Origin: Prorocentrum cordatum
Lineage: Eukaryota; Sar; Dinophyceae; Prorocentrales; Prorocentraceae
Direction of reading: 5' to 3'
Length of the DNA stretch: 64,000 nucleotides
Assembly (NCBI GenBank): GCA_963575745.1
Contig: CAUYUJ010013958.1
Span: 147,906-211,905, forward strand
The notes below the pieces were generated by a model. The model was not told the origin of the DNA, ran no database searches, and saw only the letters and a program-made list of their open reading frames with translations. Numbering within the stretch: position 1 is the stretch's first letter; each line of letters starts with the position of its first letter. Shown here piece after piece: positions 34,576 to 44,889 of the stretch. The translations under genes were made by a program, and so were the position numbers.

Positions 34576-35011
34576 GAGCCCTTGATGGCAGACAGCACGC
34601 CACACTTTGGTGACGGGGTCGGTGGATGGGTGGAGGGACGCACCGACGCAGATGCACGAAGATGCTTGGGCGCATGGCCCCCAGTGGGTTTCACCCGAGG
34701 TGCTATCTCACCGAAGTGGTGGAGCCACCCAGTCTGCGTACTTGAGTGCTCCGCTCCCTCCACGAGAATCCCCCCGCACGCATGGCAAGAGAGTGTGGCG
34801 GCGGCGGCGGCCACTGTGGAGCTCCGCACCGCCAGGGTGGACGGCCGCCGCCCTCGCACACAAAGAGGGTTTGATCGATCGTTTCGGCTATCTCTGTTCC
34901 CTGATCTCATGCCCTCCCTCTGCCGTCGTCGCATTTACTCTTGGCTCCCGCATCTCCCCCAACTCCTTGACGATGAGATGAGCCAGCGATGGGCCGCGTT
35001 CCTTAGGACTC

Positions 35012-35383
35012 TTGCGAGAACCCCGCTATCCTGGGCTTCGGCGCACGCCTGAACCACATCAATCCAGCTCCCAGCTATGGCCCTCTGGCGAGCTCCCAGC
35101 CCGTGATGAATTCAGCCATTACCTATCTTGTCCTCGCTTGCTTCACCTTCTTGCTCTCACTCGTGTTCAATTGCCCGCCTCTCCCATTACCCGCCTCGGA
35201 CTGGGGATGGAACCCGATCCAGAGTTGGAGTATCCGCGCGCCCGTCTGCATCAACTCAATGTCCTGGCGTTTCACACATATCACAGACGAAAGGCAACGT
35301 CTGATGCACGAGGGAGCGTTCCCACCACTCGCACATTTCAGAACACAACCCTGGCAGCTGCGAAAACCACTATTAGCTGCTGA
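35012..35383 (+). pseudogene. L-D ORF2 C-terminal zinc-knuckle fragment
   Basis: The frame reads PARDEFSHYLSCPRLLHLLA and later LNVLAFHTYHRRK, parallel to L-A's DDINHYITCPRMWALVAQP and KAVAFRTYNIMRAR. It marks the true 3' coding end of L-D. The conserved His and Cys suggest a nucleic-acid-binding knuckle typical of LINE ORF2 C-termini. Confidence 0.55.
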
Positions 35384-35404
35384 TCGCGCTGCCGCTTCGC
35401 AGGC

Positions 35405-35476
35405 CCGAACTCATTCGGCGCGGTCGTTCCATCCTCCTGCTTCTCCTCCTCCTCCTCCTCCGTCTCCTCCTCCTGC

Positions 35477-35520
<44 letters not shown>

Positions 35521-35760
35521 AGCATCAGCATTAGCATCAGCATCAGCATCAGCATCAGCATCGTCATCATCATCCGAATCATTTGCATAATCATCATCGT
35601 CATCGTCGTCATCATCATCAGCAGCATCAGCATCAGCATCATCATTATCATATGCATCATCATCACCATCATCAGCAGCAGCATCAGCATCATCATCAGC
35701 ATCATGATCATTATCATCGTCCTCGTCCTCGTCCTCGCCATCATCGACTACAGAACGGAG
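35405..35760. repeat. TCC then CAT/CAG trinucleotide microsatellite
   Basis: (TCC)n near 35430-35475, then (ATC)n, (CAG)n and (CAT)n to about 35755. All frames are homopolymeric in character. Confidence 0.92.
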
Positions 35761-36660
35761 GCATCCCGCGTTCATTCCAAATGGGTCACCGCTCGTGCGT
35801 GAGTATAGAAAGATTGCGCACATTTCTTGCGTCGGCGGCTAGGCAGAGTCACCGCGCTAGCGAAAGAAGCGTGGTGAGACTGCGCACACACACACACACA
35901 CGCCAGACAAGGTGTTGTATCGATGAGATCGCAAGTGAGGCGCAGCACACCATGCATTGAGAAATCATGGGGGGCTGATTCTGCCTCGAGCTGTACGTGT
36001 ACGAACACAGATTGCACGACAATCTGTCACTCACCTCAGCCATCCGTCTGGTTGTAGCCCAAGGCATCACTTCATTAAACCCACGCTCCTGCTGGGCATC
36101 TCTCAGTGCAGCCTTGAAGCGCTTCCGGTTGGCACGGATCGTTGGAACCCGTTCTCTCATGGGCTTGGTTGCGTAATCCCAGAACGCACTTGATAGCGCC
36201 ATGCTCCTATGGGCTCGCTTGCGTACTCTTCCCCCTTGCTCCTCCGCCTCCGCCTCATCCTCTTCCCCCTCCTCCTTCCCCTTCCTCCTCGTCCTCTTCT
36301 GCGCCTGCCCCCGCACCTCCTGGCACAGGGGCCCTGAGCGGGCAGGGCTCCTTCATAGCAGCCGCTTGGAACCCAGGGAGGGATTTAAACCTGCTCTTCT
36401 CCTCCTCATCATCGTCCGTCTCATCCTCCCGACTATCATCACTTTCTTCCCGTGGGTCTTCCCACATGCACCGGGGCATGGGGCCTACATCGTTTTATTT
36501 CTTCATCCTCATCGGTTTCCTCCCTCCCTGCGCTGTCGCAAGCTCAGCCCGAGCCTGAGTGTGAGACTTGTACCCCTCCTCTTATTCGTCCTCCTCCCCG
36601 TCCGCTTCCCTCTCCTCCTCTTCCTCCTCCTCCTCCTCCTCCTCCTCCTCCTCCTCCTCC
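35761..36660. other. Unassigned sequence, CT-rich at its 3' end
   Basis: No gene recognised. 36230-36300 and 36590-36670 are CT-rich, the second a pure (TCC)n run into which L-A inserted. Confidence 0.45.
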
Positions 36661-36666
36661 TCCTCC

Positions 36667-36680
36667 TCCTCCAGGGCTTG
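36667..36680 (+). repeat. Target-site duplication of L-A, left copy
   Basis: TCCTCCAGGGCTTG, 14 bp, identical to 42525-42538. It abuts the spliced-leader relic that begins at 36681. Confidence 0.85.
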
Positions 36681-36702
36681 TCCGTAGCTATTTTGGCTCA
36701 AG
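36681..36702 (+). promoter_or_regulatory. Dinoflagellate spliced-leader (DinoSL) relic of L-A
   Basis: The 22 bases TCCGTAGCTA-TTTTGGCTCAAG match the DinoSL consensus (DCCGTAGCCA-TTTTGGCTCAAG) except for one C-to-T change in the middle. In dinoflagellates this leader is trans-spliced to the 5' end of nuclear mRNAs. Its presence in the genome at the exact insertion boundary shows that the element came from a mature trans-spliced RNA. Confidence 0.92.
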
Positions 36703-36875
36703 ATGTTTGTGCCCCGTTGCAGAGCACGGAGACCCCTGGTCCGGGGACTGCTAGGACCGCTGCTTTCCGCCTTCGCCGTGCCCGCGGCGTTGAGCATTTC
36801 CATATCCTTCGCTGCTGAGGCGCAGCTTACATATCTCTCGCCGCCAGCGCTTGCCCCGCGCACGATAGCCTCGCG

Positions 36876-37890
36876 ATGGGTGCGCCTGGTGTCGCCAGTT
36901 CCGACAACTAGGCCGACTACTCCGACAAGGGCAAGGGCAAGGACACTGCTGCTGCCGACCCCTGGGCCGCGGGAGCTCAGAAGCTTGCCGCGATCGACCT
37001 CCCAGCACACCAGCGGAAAGTGCTCACCGATCTCCTCCAGACCCAGGTCGACAAAGCCGCCGCCGCCTTCGAAGCCACATCCAAGCAGGTTGCAGCTGCT
37101 GCACAAGCTGGGTTCCTGGCCAACATCACGAAACTCACCGAACAGCTCAGCAACCGCCAGGAGTCTGCCGAGAGGGACATTACCGAACTCAAAGGCCGTG
37201 CTGACCGTGCTGAACGCCTCCAAGGCGAACTCAAGGCAAGCGTGGACGCCCTACAGCAAGCTCTTCGTCATGCCGAAGCTGGATTTGGACGCCCTGGGTG
37301 CCTGGGACCGCCCACCGAATGCTGCAACCTTCTGGTGTGGGGCTGCCTCAGAATTCTCCGTCGCCTCGCTCAAGACTGCGCTCGCCTCCTGGTTCGAAGC
37401 CGCCGACGTGGACATCAGTGCGCTCCGCATCAACTCAGAGGGCCCTGCACGGAGAATTTCGTTCACACTCACTGGCGGCAACTCGATTGCTCTCCCGCGA
37501 GCACAAGCTCTACATCGCGCACTTCGGCAAGGTCGTGAATGGCGACGTTTCCAGGTGGAATCGGACCCTGGACTCACTGCCCTCTACGTCTCCGCGGGCA
37601 AGTCGCCGCGCATGGTCCGCCAAGAAGTTCAACTCAAAAAGCTCAACAAGCTCATCAACGACAAGTTCCCCACGCTCGAGACTCGGGTTCACCGCGCTGG
37701 AGGCTTCCTGTCCGTCGACGGCGCTCCCATCGTCCAGGTCACAGCTGGCGCCACTCCTGATGCAGCCACCCAAGTTCGCTGGTCCGACGCTGCTGCCCCC
37801 GCTGGCATCCCTATCACCGAGCATGCACCATTGGCTACCGCGCTGGCCGCCGCATTCGCCAACCCACTGGAGGCAGCACGGTGGCTTTAG
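36876..37890 (+). pseudogene. L-A ORF1 (gag-like, coiled coil), one stop and one frameshift
   Basis: The sensible reading starts at ATG 36876 (MGAPGVASSDN), meets a TAG at 36909-36911, then continues in the same frame with DYSDKGKGKDTAAADPWAAG and a helical, Ala/Glu-rich segment (about 37020-37255) that looks like a coiled coil. Near 37255 the reading moves by one frame to LDLDALGAWDRPPNAATFWC and ends at TAG 37888-37890. The C-terminal part contains ALYVSAGKSPRMVRQEVQLK, shared with L-D. By analogy with LINE ORF1 proteins it would bind the element RNA. The ATG at 36703, directly after the leader, opens a different frame. Confidence 0.6.
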
Positions 37891-37891
37891 C

Positions 37892-40800
37892 ATGCGATGG
37901 TCGCCGTGGTTCACGAAACCACACGTCGACGGCCTCAACTTGGCCTCGTGGAATGCGCAGGCGCTCAATGGCAGATCGGCACCAAGGCGGGCCCTCAAGC
38001 GACAGTTGTTGCTCCGTTACATGCGGCAACGAGCGGTCATCGCCATCCAAGGGACGCACGCCAACAGCATCGACATGGACCTCCTGGCCGCGGGCTCCGA
38101 CCACAAGTGCATCGCCTTCCACTCAGCGCTAGTGACTGACGGCCAATCCTCGGAGACCGCAGGCGGAATCGCCTTCCTGGTTCCCCTTGACCGAGCTGAA
38201 CTCCAACTGCCACCTGATCAACGACCTCTTCGTTCATTTCGCGCGATCGCCCCTGGACGCATTGGCGAACTACGCGTTCAAGACGGGACAATACAGCATG
38301 AGACAACAATCTTCAACATTCACAACTACGACCTCAGCGGTTCTGACCGTCAACGCTTCAAAGCTGCGCGGCAAGCAGCTGCTCAACGATCAGCCCTCCG
38401 CCCAGACAACCACGACTACTACATGATTGGTGACTCCAGTATCGCCCAGACGCCGCCGAAGAGCCTGCTGCGCCCCGCCGCGGACTCCATCGCCGAGCGT
38501 TACCACTACCAGCCTGCCTATTGGGAGAACGTCTTCTCACAGATGATGGAGATCACTACGGAGGCCACCACTCATCGATGCATGGCCAACATGACGGAGG
38601 CGACCGTCGACAGATGCTTCGTCTCGATCAACGCGTCCAACATCCCGCACATCGAGACACTTCTTGTTGCCGATGGTCGACCGCTCGACCGAGAAGGGGA
38701 GCCCATCAGCGATCACAAGATTCTACATCTACGGCTACGACCTCGTCAGCCACGTCCAGTCAGCGAGCGCGGCATCCCCGCCTTCCTCTTCGAATCCAAG
38801 CACTACAGGTTCTACTGCAATCGCCTTGCCGAGATGGCCGGCCTCTCAGCCGACCCCACCTCAAACTGGCGGGCAATGAAGCACGTAATGCAGATGGCGG
38901 CGTGCAAGGCTCGCGACACCATCACCTCTGTCTCCGCCTCCGAAATCAAGCCGTTCGAGAGCCGAAATGAAGACCCACAAGTCATAGCAGAGGCACGTGC
39001 ACTCACACTCCGCAGTATTGCCAGGGCCGTCTGGCACCAAGACCTCACTCTCGCTCAGCGACTTCGAGAGGACACCACTGCTGGGGCACAGCGCATCGAC
39101 ACCAGTCACCACAAGATCTCGCTAGTCGACCGCACCGCGTTCGAGACCGAGCACTCCGCCATGCAGCTTCAGATCGCTGAACAACGACGTCGCGCTGCTG
39201 CTTCCCGCTCGCGAGCTGCCTACGCGGAACAACGGCCCGACCTTGGCGAGCGATGGCGTCGTCGTGTTCGTCGTATTGGACAGCGCAGCGAGATCTGGAA
39301 GCCGTTCTCGAAGCGCTTGATTCTGGCAGGTGTCCGCATCACCGACAGCAGAGGCCCGACAGTCGTCAACGACCCCATGGACATGCGCAACGCTATTCAA
39401 TCTCACTGGTCGAAGGTGTTCGCTGCTAAGCATGTTGACGCCCCAGAGGTGCAGCAATATCTGGACATGGTCTTCCCACCAATGCCACCACGCCACCTGC
39501 CTCTACCTGGGATTGAAGAACTCCAAGCTGCTGCTAAACACGCCAGTGACTCTGCTCCTGGGCCCGACGGACTGCCTTACCGAGCATGGGTACGATCAGA
39601 AGGCAGCATCGAGATCCTCCACACACTCCTCCACTCTATCGCTCACTGTGGAACGATCCCACACGACCTGAACTACGCGCTCATGGCCATGCTCCCCAAG
39701 GGTGATGAGCCCATGGGCAACTACGAGTGCTCTCGCAGTCCTGACTGTCTACGCCCCCTCGCCATGAAGAACAGTGACATCAAGATCATCGCCTCCGCGA
39801 CGAACCGCATCCTCAGCTCCGTGACGTCGGACACCGAGGAAGAACAACAAGGTTTTGTCAGTGGCCGTCAATTTCCCTCCAACATTGTCAAGGTGGACAC
39901 CATCGCCCGTATTACCAGCATCAACAGCGAAGCCCCCAGCATGATGCCCTGCTTCGCCAGCATGGACATTGCCGCAGCGTTTCCAAGCCTCACGCACGCG
40001 TGGTTGTGGGCGACTCTAAGGCGGTGGGGCATCCACGGCGTCTTTCTCAATCTCCTGCAGCGCTGCTACAACATGCCACTTGCCTTCCTCGACCTAGGTG
40101 GTACTCGTCGACCGCTACGTCTAGCAGAATCTGGGGTTGCGCAAGGATGTCCCTTGAGCGGCACGCTCTGGGCGCTAGTCTTCGATCCCATCATCAAGGG
40201 CCTCAAGATGGAACTTACTGCTCTGGGTAGAGGCCTGCTCAGCGCATGCGCCGACGACCTGGGCATCGTTCTTGCTGCGCTTCGGGATCTTGGCGCTCTA
40301 CTGCCACACCTGCAAGCTGCACAACATTACGCTGGACTCCGCATCCAACCGAAGAAATGCGTCCTCGTGCCCACCTGGCCCCTGCCAACGCCCGAGATCA
40401 CCGCGAGCATGCGCGCCATCCTGACCCAGCTCTACGAGCCGTGGCAAGACTTCTCCATCAATAGCGTTGCGCGCTACCTCGGCGCGCACATCGGCCCTGG
40501 TGCTTCTCTCGACCGTCAATGGCAAGGTCCTGCCAACAAGTGGTGGGAGCGTATCCAGATCCTGTGCGACTCCTACGCTCCCATCCAGCAGCGCATCAAG
40601 ATGTACAACTCCGCTGCCATCACATGCCTCTCGTACGCCGGCCAGCTCTACCCGCCTTCCCCAGCATTCCTGTCCAAGGAGATTCACGGGCTCCACAAGC
40701 TGATCCGTGCTGCCCCATCGAGCTTCACGAAGATGGACATCCTGTCGTTCACGCTATGGGCGTCCGCCACGATCCCGCAGGGTATTGAAACGCTTCTCGC

Positions 40801-42488
40801 AGCAACGATGTGGCGCGCCTCCACGACCACCATCTCTGGCTGGCAGCCTCTGCTTCACACATTCCGTGCTCATGCTGAAGAACTCCTCCCGCTACGAGAT
40901 GTAGTGGTTGGCAAATGGTCTGCTTCATGCTGGATTGACGCCACTTCCATCGTGCAGCGATTCGACGACATACATCACAACAAGCTGATCGCGACGGGCA
41001 AAGGATCCATCTTCAAGGTTCTCACGCGATCCACAGGATCTACGGTGAATGCCGCCCAGATACTTCAACGAGCACATGCGCAAGCTGCTGCTGCTGGACG
41101 ACACGCTATCATGGCATCCCGTCGTAACAAGGCGGAGGATCTGTACACACACAGTCGTGACAGGACTGGAGCCCACCAGGCACCACGCCGTGACAGGGCT
41201 GGTGACCTTCACACGCCCAGTCGTGACAGGACTGGCGGATCTCATCAGAGACAAGCTGGATTCATAGATTCGAATGATGCTACTTCGAGTGCCACTTCAC
41301 GCACCTCTCCACAACAAGCATACCTACGGGAACTACAACGCCAGCTGTACCGCGACTCCCTCCACAAGACTATCCATCACCGTCTCCGCGCCTGGTTCCC
41401 ACTACTTCCTGTTGAAAGTGGACCTCAGATGGCACCTGCTACGACCGAGCAGCCGAATGGGAACGACAACCATGACTCCATGAAGTACCTGAATGAACGT
41501 GCAGAAGCATGGGCAGCAAGATGGATCCCCAGCGTGTTCTTCGGCCGCGTTATGGACAACTTCAACGACTGGATGGACTGGTGCGTCCCGTACATCAGCT
41601 GTTCTACACCGCACCCAGTTCAATGCGCACTTCTGCCTCGATGACCAGTACGGAACAGCCAGTGCTCGCCGTGACATGGCGAAGGAGATATGTTACGGTG
41701 CATGGCATCGGGCTGAACGGCTTCGCAACCACCGCCTACAGATCTACGCCACCGAGCACATGCCGACCAACACTCATCGAGAATTTGCCGATAAAGCTGC
41801 TGAACACCGCGCCCGCCGTCGCTGGATCGAACGGGAACGCGCCACCAACCCGAACATCCCGCAGGAAGACGACGGCACTCAGTCTACCACTACAGCCACC
41901 TCCACACCTCACATCTACTCCGCCAATGACATCATGATGGACTCCGATACATCCGGCCGTGACGGATTGCTTGGCCGAGCTGCTCTCTCTGCGAGTGTTG
42001 AGCACGTCTGGCGCGACCTGCGGACTCACCTGGCGGACTCCACGGCCTCGCTCTTCTGGCCCGCGGTCAAGACCTTGTCTGGAGCGTGGGCGACGTCGCA
42101 CCGCATGCATGTCAATCCCCACAAGAAGAACTGCCTGCTCGGCTGCGACAAAGACTCGCAGGTCAAGAGCACGGACGACATCAACCACTACATTACATGT
42201 CCGCGAATGTGGGCGCTGGTGGCTCAACCTCGGGGTCAACCTGCTGGTGATGCCCTCACGCGGCTCGGACTCCACGAGAGCGACAACATCGACGACCACC
42301 CGAAGCACACCATCACACGCAAGGCTGTGGCCTTCCGCACGTACAACATCATGCGGGCGCGCACCGAGCTGGGCACGCCCGCCATCCACGACGAGCTCAA
42401 GTACCACAAGGAGGTGGTCGCAGCCGCCCGCCGCGTCCTGAGGTTGCCACGGTGCCTCGTGGGCGGCGCGGGCCCGCTGCGCCTCTAA
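37892..42488 (+). pseudogene. L-A ORF2: AP endonuclease, reverse transcriptase, zinc knuckle
   Basis: ORF2 starts at ATG 37892, directly after the ORF1 stop. The endonuclease part begins LNLASWNAQALNG; its catalytic Glu motif reads IQGTH (Gly codon GGG at 38051-38053), and VDRCFVSIN and SDHKILHLRL follow. Reverse transcriptase motifs: SMDIAAAFPSL (A), GVAQGCPLSGTLWAL (B) and CADDLGIV (C, Ala-Asp-Asp at 40250-40258). YLGAHIGPGASLDRQW follows. Near 41590-41640 the frame shifts by one, and the rest ends with CLLGC...HYITCP (42132-42200), a zinc knuckle, and TAA at 42486-42488. The role is target-primed reverse transcription. The Gly for Glu change and the frameshift argue against activity. Confidence 0.82.
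41140..41260 (+). repeat. Short tandem repeat inside L-A ORF2
   Basis: CAGTCGTGACAGGACTGG occurs near 41152 and 41218, with a diverged copy (CGCCGTGACAGGGCTGG) between them at about 41188. The translated unit is about HSRDRTGxxxAP. It expands the region between reverse transcriptase and zinc knuckle. Confidence 0.6.
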
Positions 42489-42524
42489 CCCGCGGACACG
42501 CGCCCCCTTCAGCGCGCCGTTCGT

Positions 42525-42538
42525 TCCTCCAGGGCTTG
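42525..42538 (+). repeat. Target-site duplication of L-A, right copy
   Basis: TCCTCCAGGGCTTG, identical to 36667-36680. Removing the element restores ...TCCTCCAGGGCTTG-CGCGGGCTCG. Confidence 0.85.
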
Positions 42539-42709
42539 CGCGGGCTCGCACGCAGTAACTGGCGCGGAGGGACCAGCGGGTTCGCGACGTGCGTGGGTTG
42601 TTTTACTTGTTGGTTTTATTGCCACGGTGCTGGGGGGATGATTTGTTTCCCCACCACTGGGGGCGGAAATGTTGGCGCTTGTAACTGTTAAATGTGCCTA
42701 TGGTTGGCC

Positions 42710-43935
42710 TCGTTGTGTGTGTGTGTGTCTGTGCCTGTGCCTGTGTCTGTGTGTGTGTCTGTGTCTGTGTCTGTGCCTGTGCCTGTGCCTGTGTCTGTGT
42801 CTGTGTCTTTGTCTGCGTCTGTGTGTGTTGTGTGGTGTGTGTGTTGTGTATGCGTGGGTTTGCGTGCGTGTGCGTGTGCGTGCGTGTGCGTGCGTGCCCG
42901 TGCGTGCTCGTGCGTGCGCGTGCGTGCGCGGGCGTGCAGGTGCGGGTGCGCGTGCGTGCGCGGGTGCGTGTGCGGCTGCGTGTGCGGCTGCGTGGGCGGC
43001 GTGCGCGTGCGTGCGCGTGCGTGCGCGTGTGCGTGCGCGTGTGCGTTCGCGTGCGCGTGCGCGCGTGCGCGTGTCTGTGTGTGTGTGTGCGTGCGTGCGT
43101 GTTGTGTGTTGTGTGTGTTGTGTGTTATGTGTTGTGTGTTGTGTGTTATGTGGCGTGCGTTGTGTGTTATGTGTTATGTGTTATGTGTGTTGTGTGTTGT
43201 GTATTATGTGCTATGTGGTGTCTACTGTATTACGTGTTATGTGGTTTGTGTTATGTGTTGTGTGTTGTGTGGTATGTCTTGTGTTGTGTGTGGTGTGTGA
43301 TGTGTGCTGTGTGTTGTGTGGTGTGTGTGTGCGTGTTGTGTTGTGTGTTGTGTTGTGTGGTGTGTGCTGTGTGTTGTGTTGTGTGTGGTGTGTGTTGTAT
43401 GGTGTGTGGTGTGTGGTGTGTGTTGTGTAGTGTGTGGTGTGTGGTGTGTGCTGTGTGTTATGTGGTATGATTTCTGTGTTGTGTGGCATGTGTTATGTGG
43501 CATGTGCTATGTGTTGCGCATTATGAATTGTGTGATGTGTGTTGTGTGTTATGTGGTGTGTGTTGTGGGCTGTGTGCTTTGGGGTGTGCAGTGTGTTGTG
43601 TGGTGTTTGCTGCGTGTTGTGTGGGTTGTGTTATGTGTTATGTAGTATGTAGTGTGTAGTATCTGCTTTGTGTTATGTGTTATGTATTGTGTGCTGTGCT
43701 GTGTGGTCTGTGTTGTGTGCTGTGTGGTGTGTGTGTGTGTTGTGTGCTGTCTGCGTGTTGTGTGGTGTGTTTTGTGTGTTGTGTGGTCTATGTTATGTGG
43801 TATGTGGCATGTGTGCTGTCGTCTGTGTTCTGTGTTCGGTGATCTGTATTATGTGGTGTGTGGTGTGTGGTGTGTGTTGTGTGATGTGTGTGTTGTGTGG
43901 TGGGTGTGTGTTGTGTGTTGTGTGTTGTGTGTTCG
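42710..43935 (+). repeat. G/T-rich TGTG/TGTTG microsatellite
   Basis: About 1.2 kb. First come TGTGTCTGTGCCTG units (42715-42830), then GTGCGTGCG alternation (42850-43100), then a long TGTGTTGTGTGTTATG tract almost free of C on the plus strand to 43935. Open frames are Val/Cys or His/Thr runs and not genes. Confidence 0.92.
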
Positions 43936-44160
43936 GGATCGCCCTCTTAAAGGGCAGTGGGCTTCATTCATTCGTGTGTTGGTTTTGCTGTTCGGCTCTC
44001 GGATCGGCGTCCTTCCGTTGCCCGCCCGTCGTTTGTTAGCCAGCGTCGTTGTTTACGTATCTTGATCCTCCTCATAACCCTCCGCCTCTTGCAAAGGTGA
44101 CGGGGTGCCCAGGTCGGCTTCCAGAGGGCTTGTCCCGACAGCGGAATCGACGGACGACGA
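43936..44160. other. Unassigned spacer
   Basis: Ordinary-complexity sequence between the G/T tract and the GGA microsatellite, with no recognisable feature. Confidence 0.4.
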
Positions 44161-44555
44161 GGAGGAGCAGGAGCAGCGGCAGACGAAGAGGAGAGCAGGA
44201 GGAGGAGGAGCAGGAGGAGCAGGAGGAGGAGGAGGAGGAGGAGGAGGAGGGCGGCAGGATGGGCAGGAGTGAAGCTTCCAAAGTGTGAGAATTCGGTGGA
44301 CGTGTGTTAAGGTAGCAGGAGCAGGGAACACGGCTAGCAAGAGGAGGAGGATTGAGAGGAGGAGGAGGAGGAGGAGGATCAGGAGGATCAGGAGGAGCAG
44401 GAGGAGCAGGATCGGATGAGCGGGATTGGGAGGAGGAGCATCAGCTGCAGCGTCAGGAGGAGAGGGAGGAAGAGGATGGGAGCAGGAAGACGAGAGGGAG
44501 AAGGAGGAGGCCCGAAGAAGAGGAAGAGGACGAGGAGGAGGCGGAGGAGGAGGCC
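44155..44555. repeat. GGA/GAG microsatellite
   Basis: Interrupted (GGA)n and GAG runs (44160-44250, 44340-44420, 44450-44555) that end directly at TPR fragment 7. Confidence 0.88.
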
Positions 44556-44559
44556 CAAG

Positions 44560-44679
44560 GAGCACGCGGGCGAGCTCGTGCGAGCCGAGCAGCTGCAGCG
44601 GAGGGTCGTCGAGGCGAGGATGCGCGTGCTCGGTCGGGACCACCTGGACACGGTCCGATCGGTGACCAGGGCAGCCATC
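44560..44679 (+). pseudogene. TPR (kinesin-light-chain type) exon-like fragment 7
   Basis: Forty codons read EHAGELVRAEQLQRRVVEAR then MRVLGRDHLDTVRSVTRAAI. The AEQLQRRVVEARMRVLG block is helix A and linker, DHLDTVRSV replaces DHPDTLTSV, and helix B is truncated at TRAAI. It begins right after a GGA microsatellite and is followed by a TCC microsatellite, the same context as the other fragments. Confidence 0.6.
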
Positions 44680-44754
44680 ATCACAGGGGCATGGCGTGAT
44701 ATTCGACCGCATGTATTCGAATGTGTTCGCCCCCTCCAGATCCTCAGAACCCGC

Positions 44755-44885
44755 CCTCCTCCTCCTCCTCCTCCACCTCCTGTTCCTCCTCCTCCTCCTC
44801 CTCCTCCTTCTGTTCCTCCTCATCCTCCTCCTCCTCCTCCTCCTCCTCCTTCTCCTCCTCCTCGTCCTTCTCCTCATCCTCCTCA
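44755..44885. repeat. TCC microsatellite
   Basis: (TCC)n with few interruptions, just 5' of the L-E remnant. Confidence 0.9.
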
Positions 44886-44889
44886 CCAT

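Larger units (their letters stand above)
30430..35383 (+). mobile_element. LINE L-D, decayed non-LTR retrotransposon
   Basis: A plus-strand element of the same family as L-A, broken by many frameshifts and stops. An ORF1-like part (about 30667-31320) shares the PLYAGADKAPRQVRREMHAK block with L-A ORF1 (ALYVSAGKSPRMVRQEVQLK). ORF2 pieces follow: endonuclease, reverse transcriptase and a C-terminal HYLSCPRLL zinc-knuckle end near 35120-35150. The stop near 35381 matches the end of L-A. About 34260-34900 holds sequence that does not align with L-A, including a foldback repeat, and may be a later insertion. No spliced leader or target duplication was found. Confidence 0.7.
36681..42524 (+). mobile_element. 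LINE L-A, full-length SL-bearing non-LTR retrotransposon
   Basis: A 5844-bp insertion bounded by an exact 14-bp direct repeat (36667-36680 and 42525-42538). It begins with a spliced-leader relic, has a 5' UTR of about 170 nt, an ORF1 (36876-37890), an ORF2 (37892-42488) with endonuclease, reverse transcriptase and zinc knuckle, and only 36 nt of 3' UTR with no poly(A). The 5' end coincides with the spliced leader, so a complete trans-spliced transcript was reverse-transcribed. ORF1 carries a stop and a frameshift and ORF2 carries one frameshift, so this copy is probably dead although structurally complete. Confidence 0.88.

Noticed and set aside
36703-37200. ATG directly after the L-A spliced leader as the ORF1 start
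   Set aside because: It opens a frame of low protein quality. The helical ORF1 sequence is in another frame that begins at ATG 36876, and the sensible reading joins this frame only after about 37255.
37298-37891. The first ~198 codons of the 1448-codon frame as part of L-A ORF2
   Set aside because: They overlap the genuine ORF1 reading in a different phase. The first good ORF2 codon is the ATG at 37892, right after the ORF1 stop.
42710-43935. Telomeric repeat
   Set aside because: The units are TGTG and TGTTG variants and lack the TTTAGGG or TTAGGG pattern.
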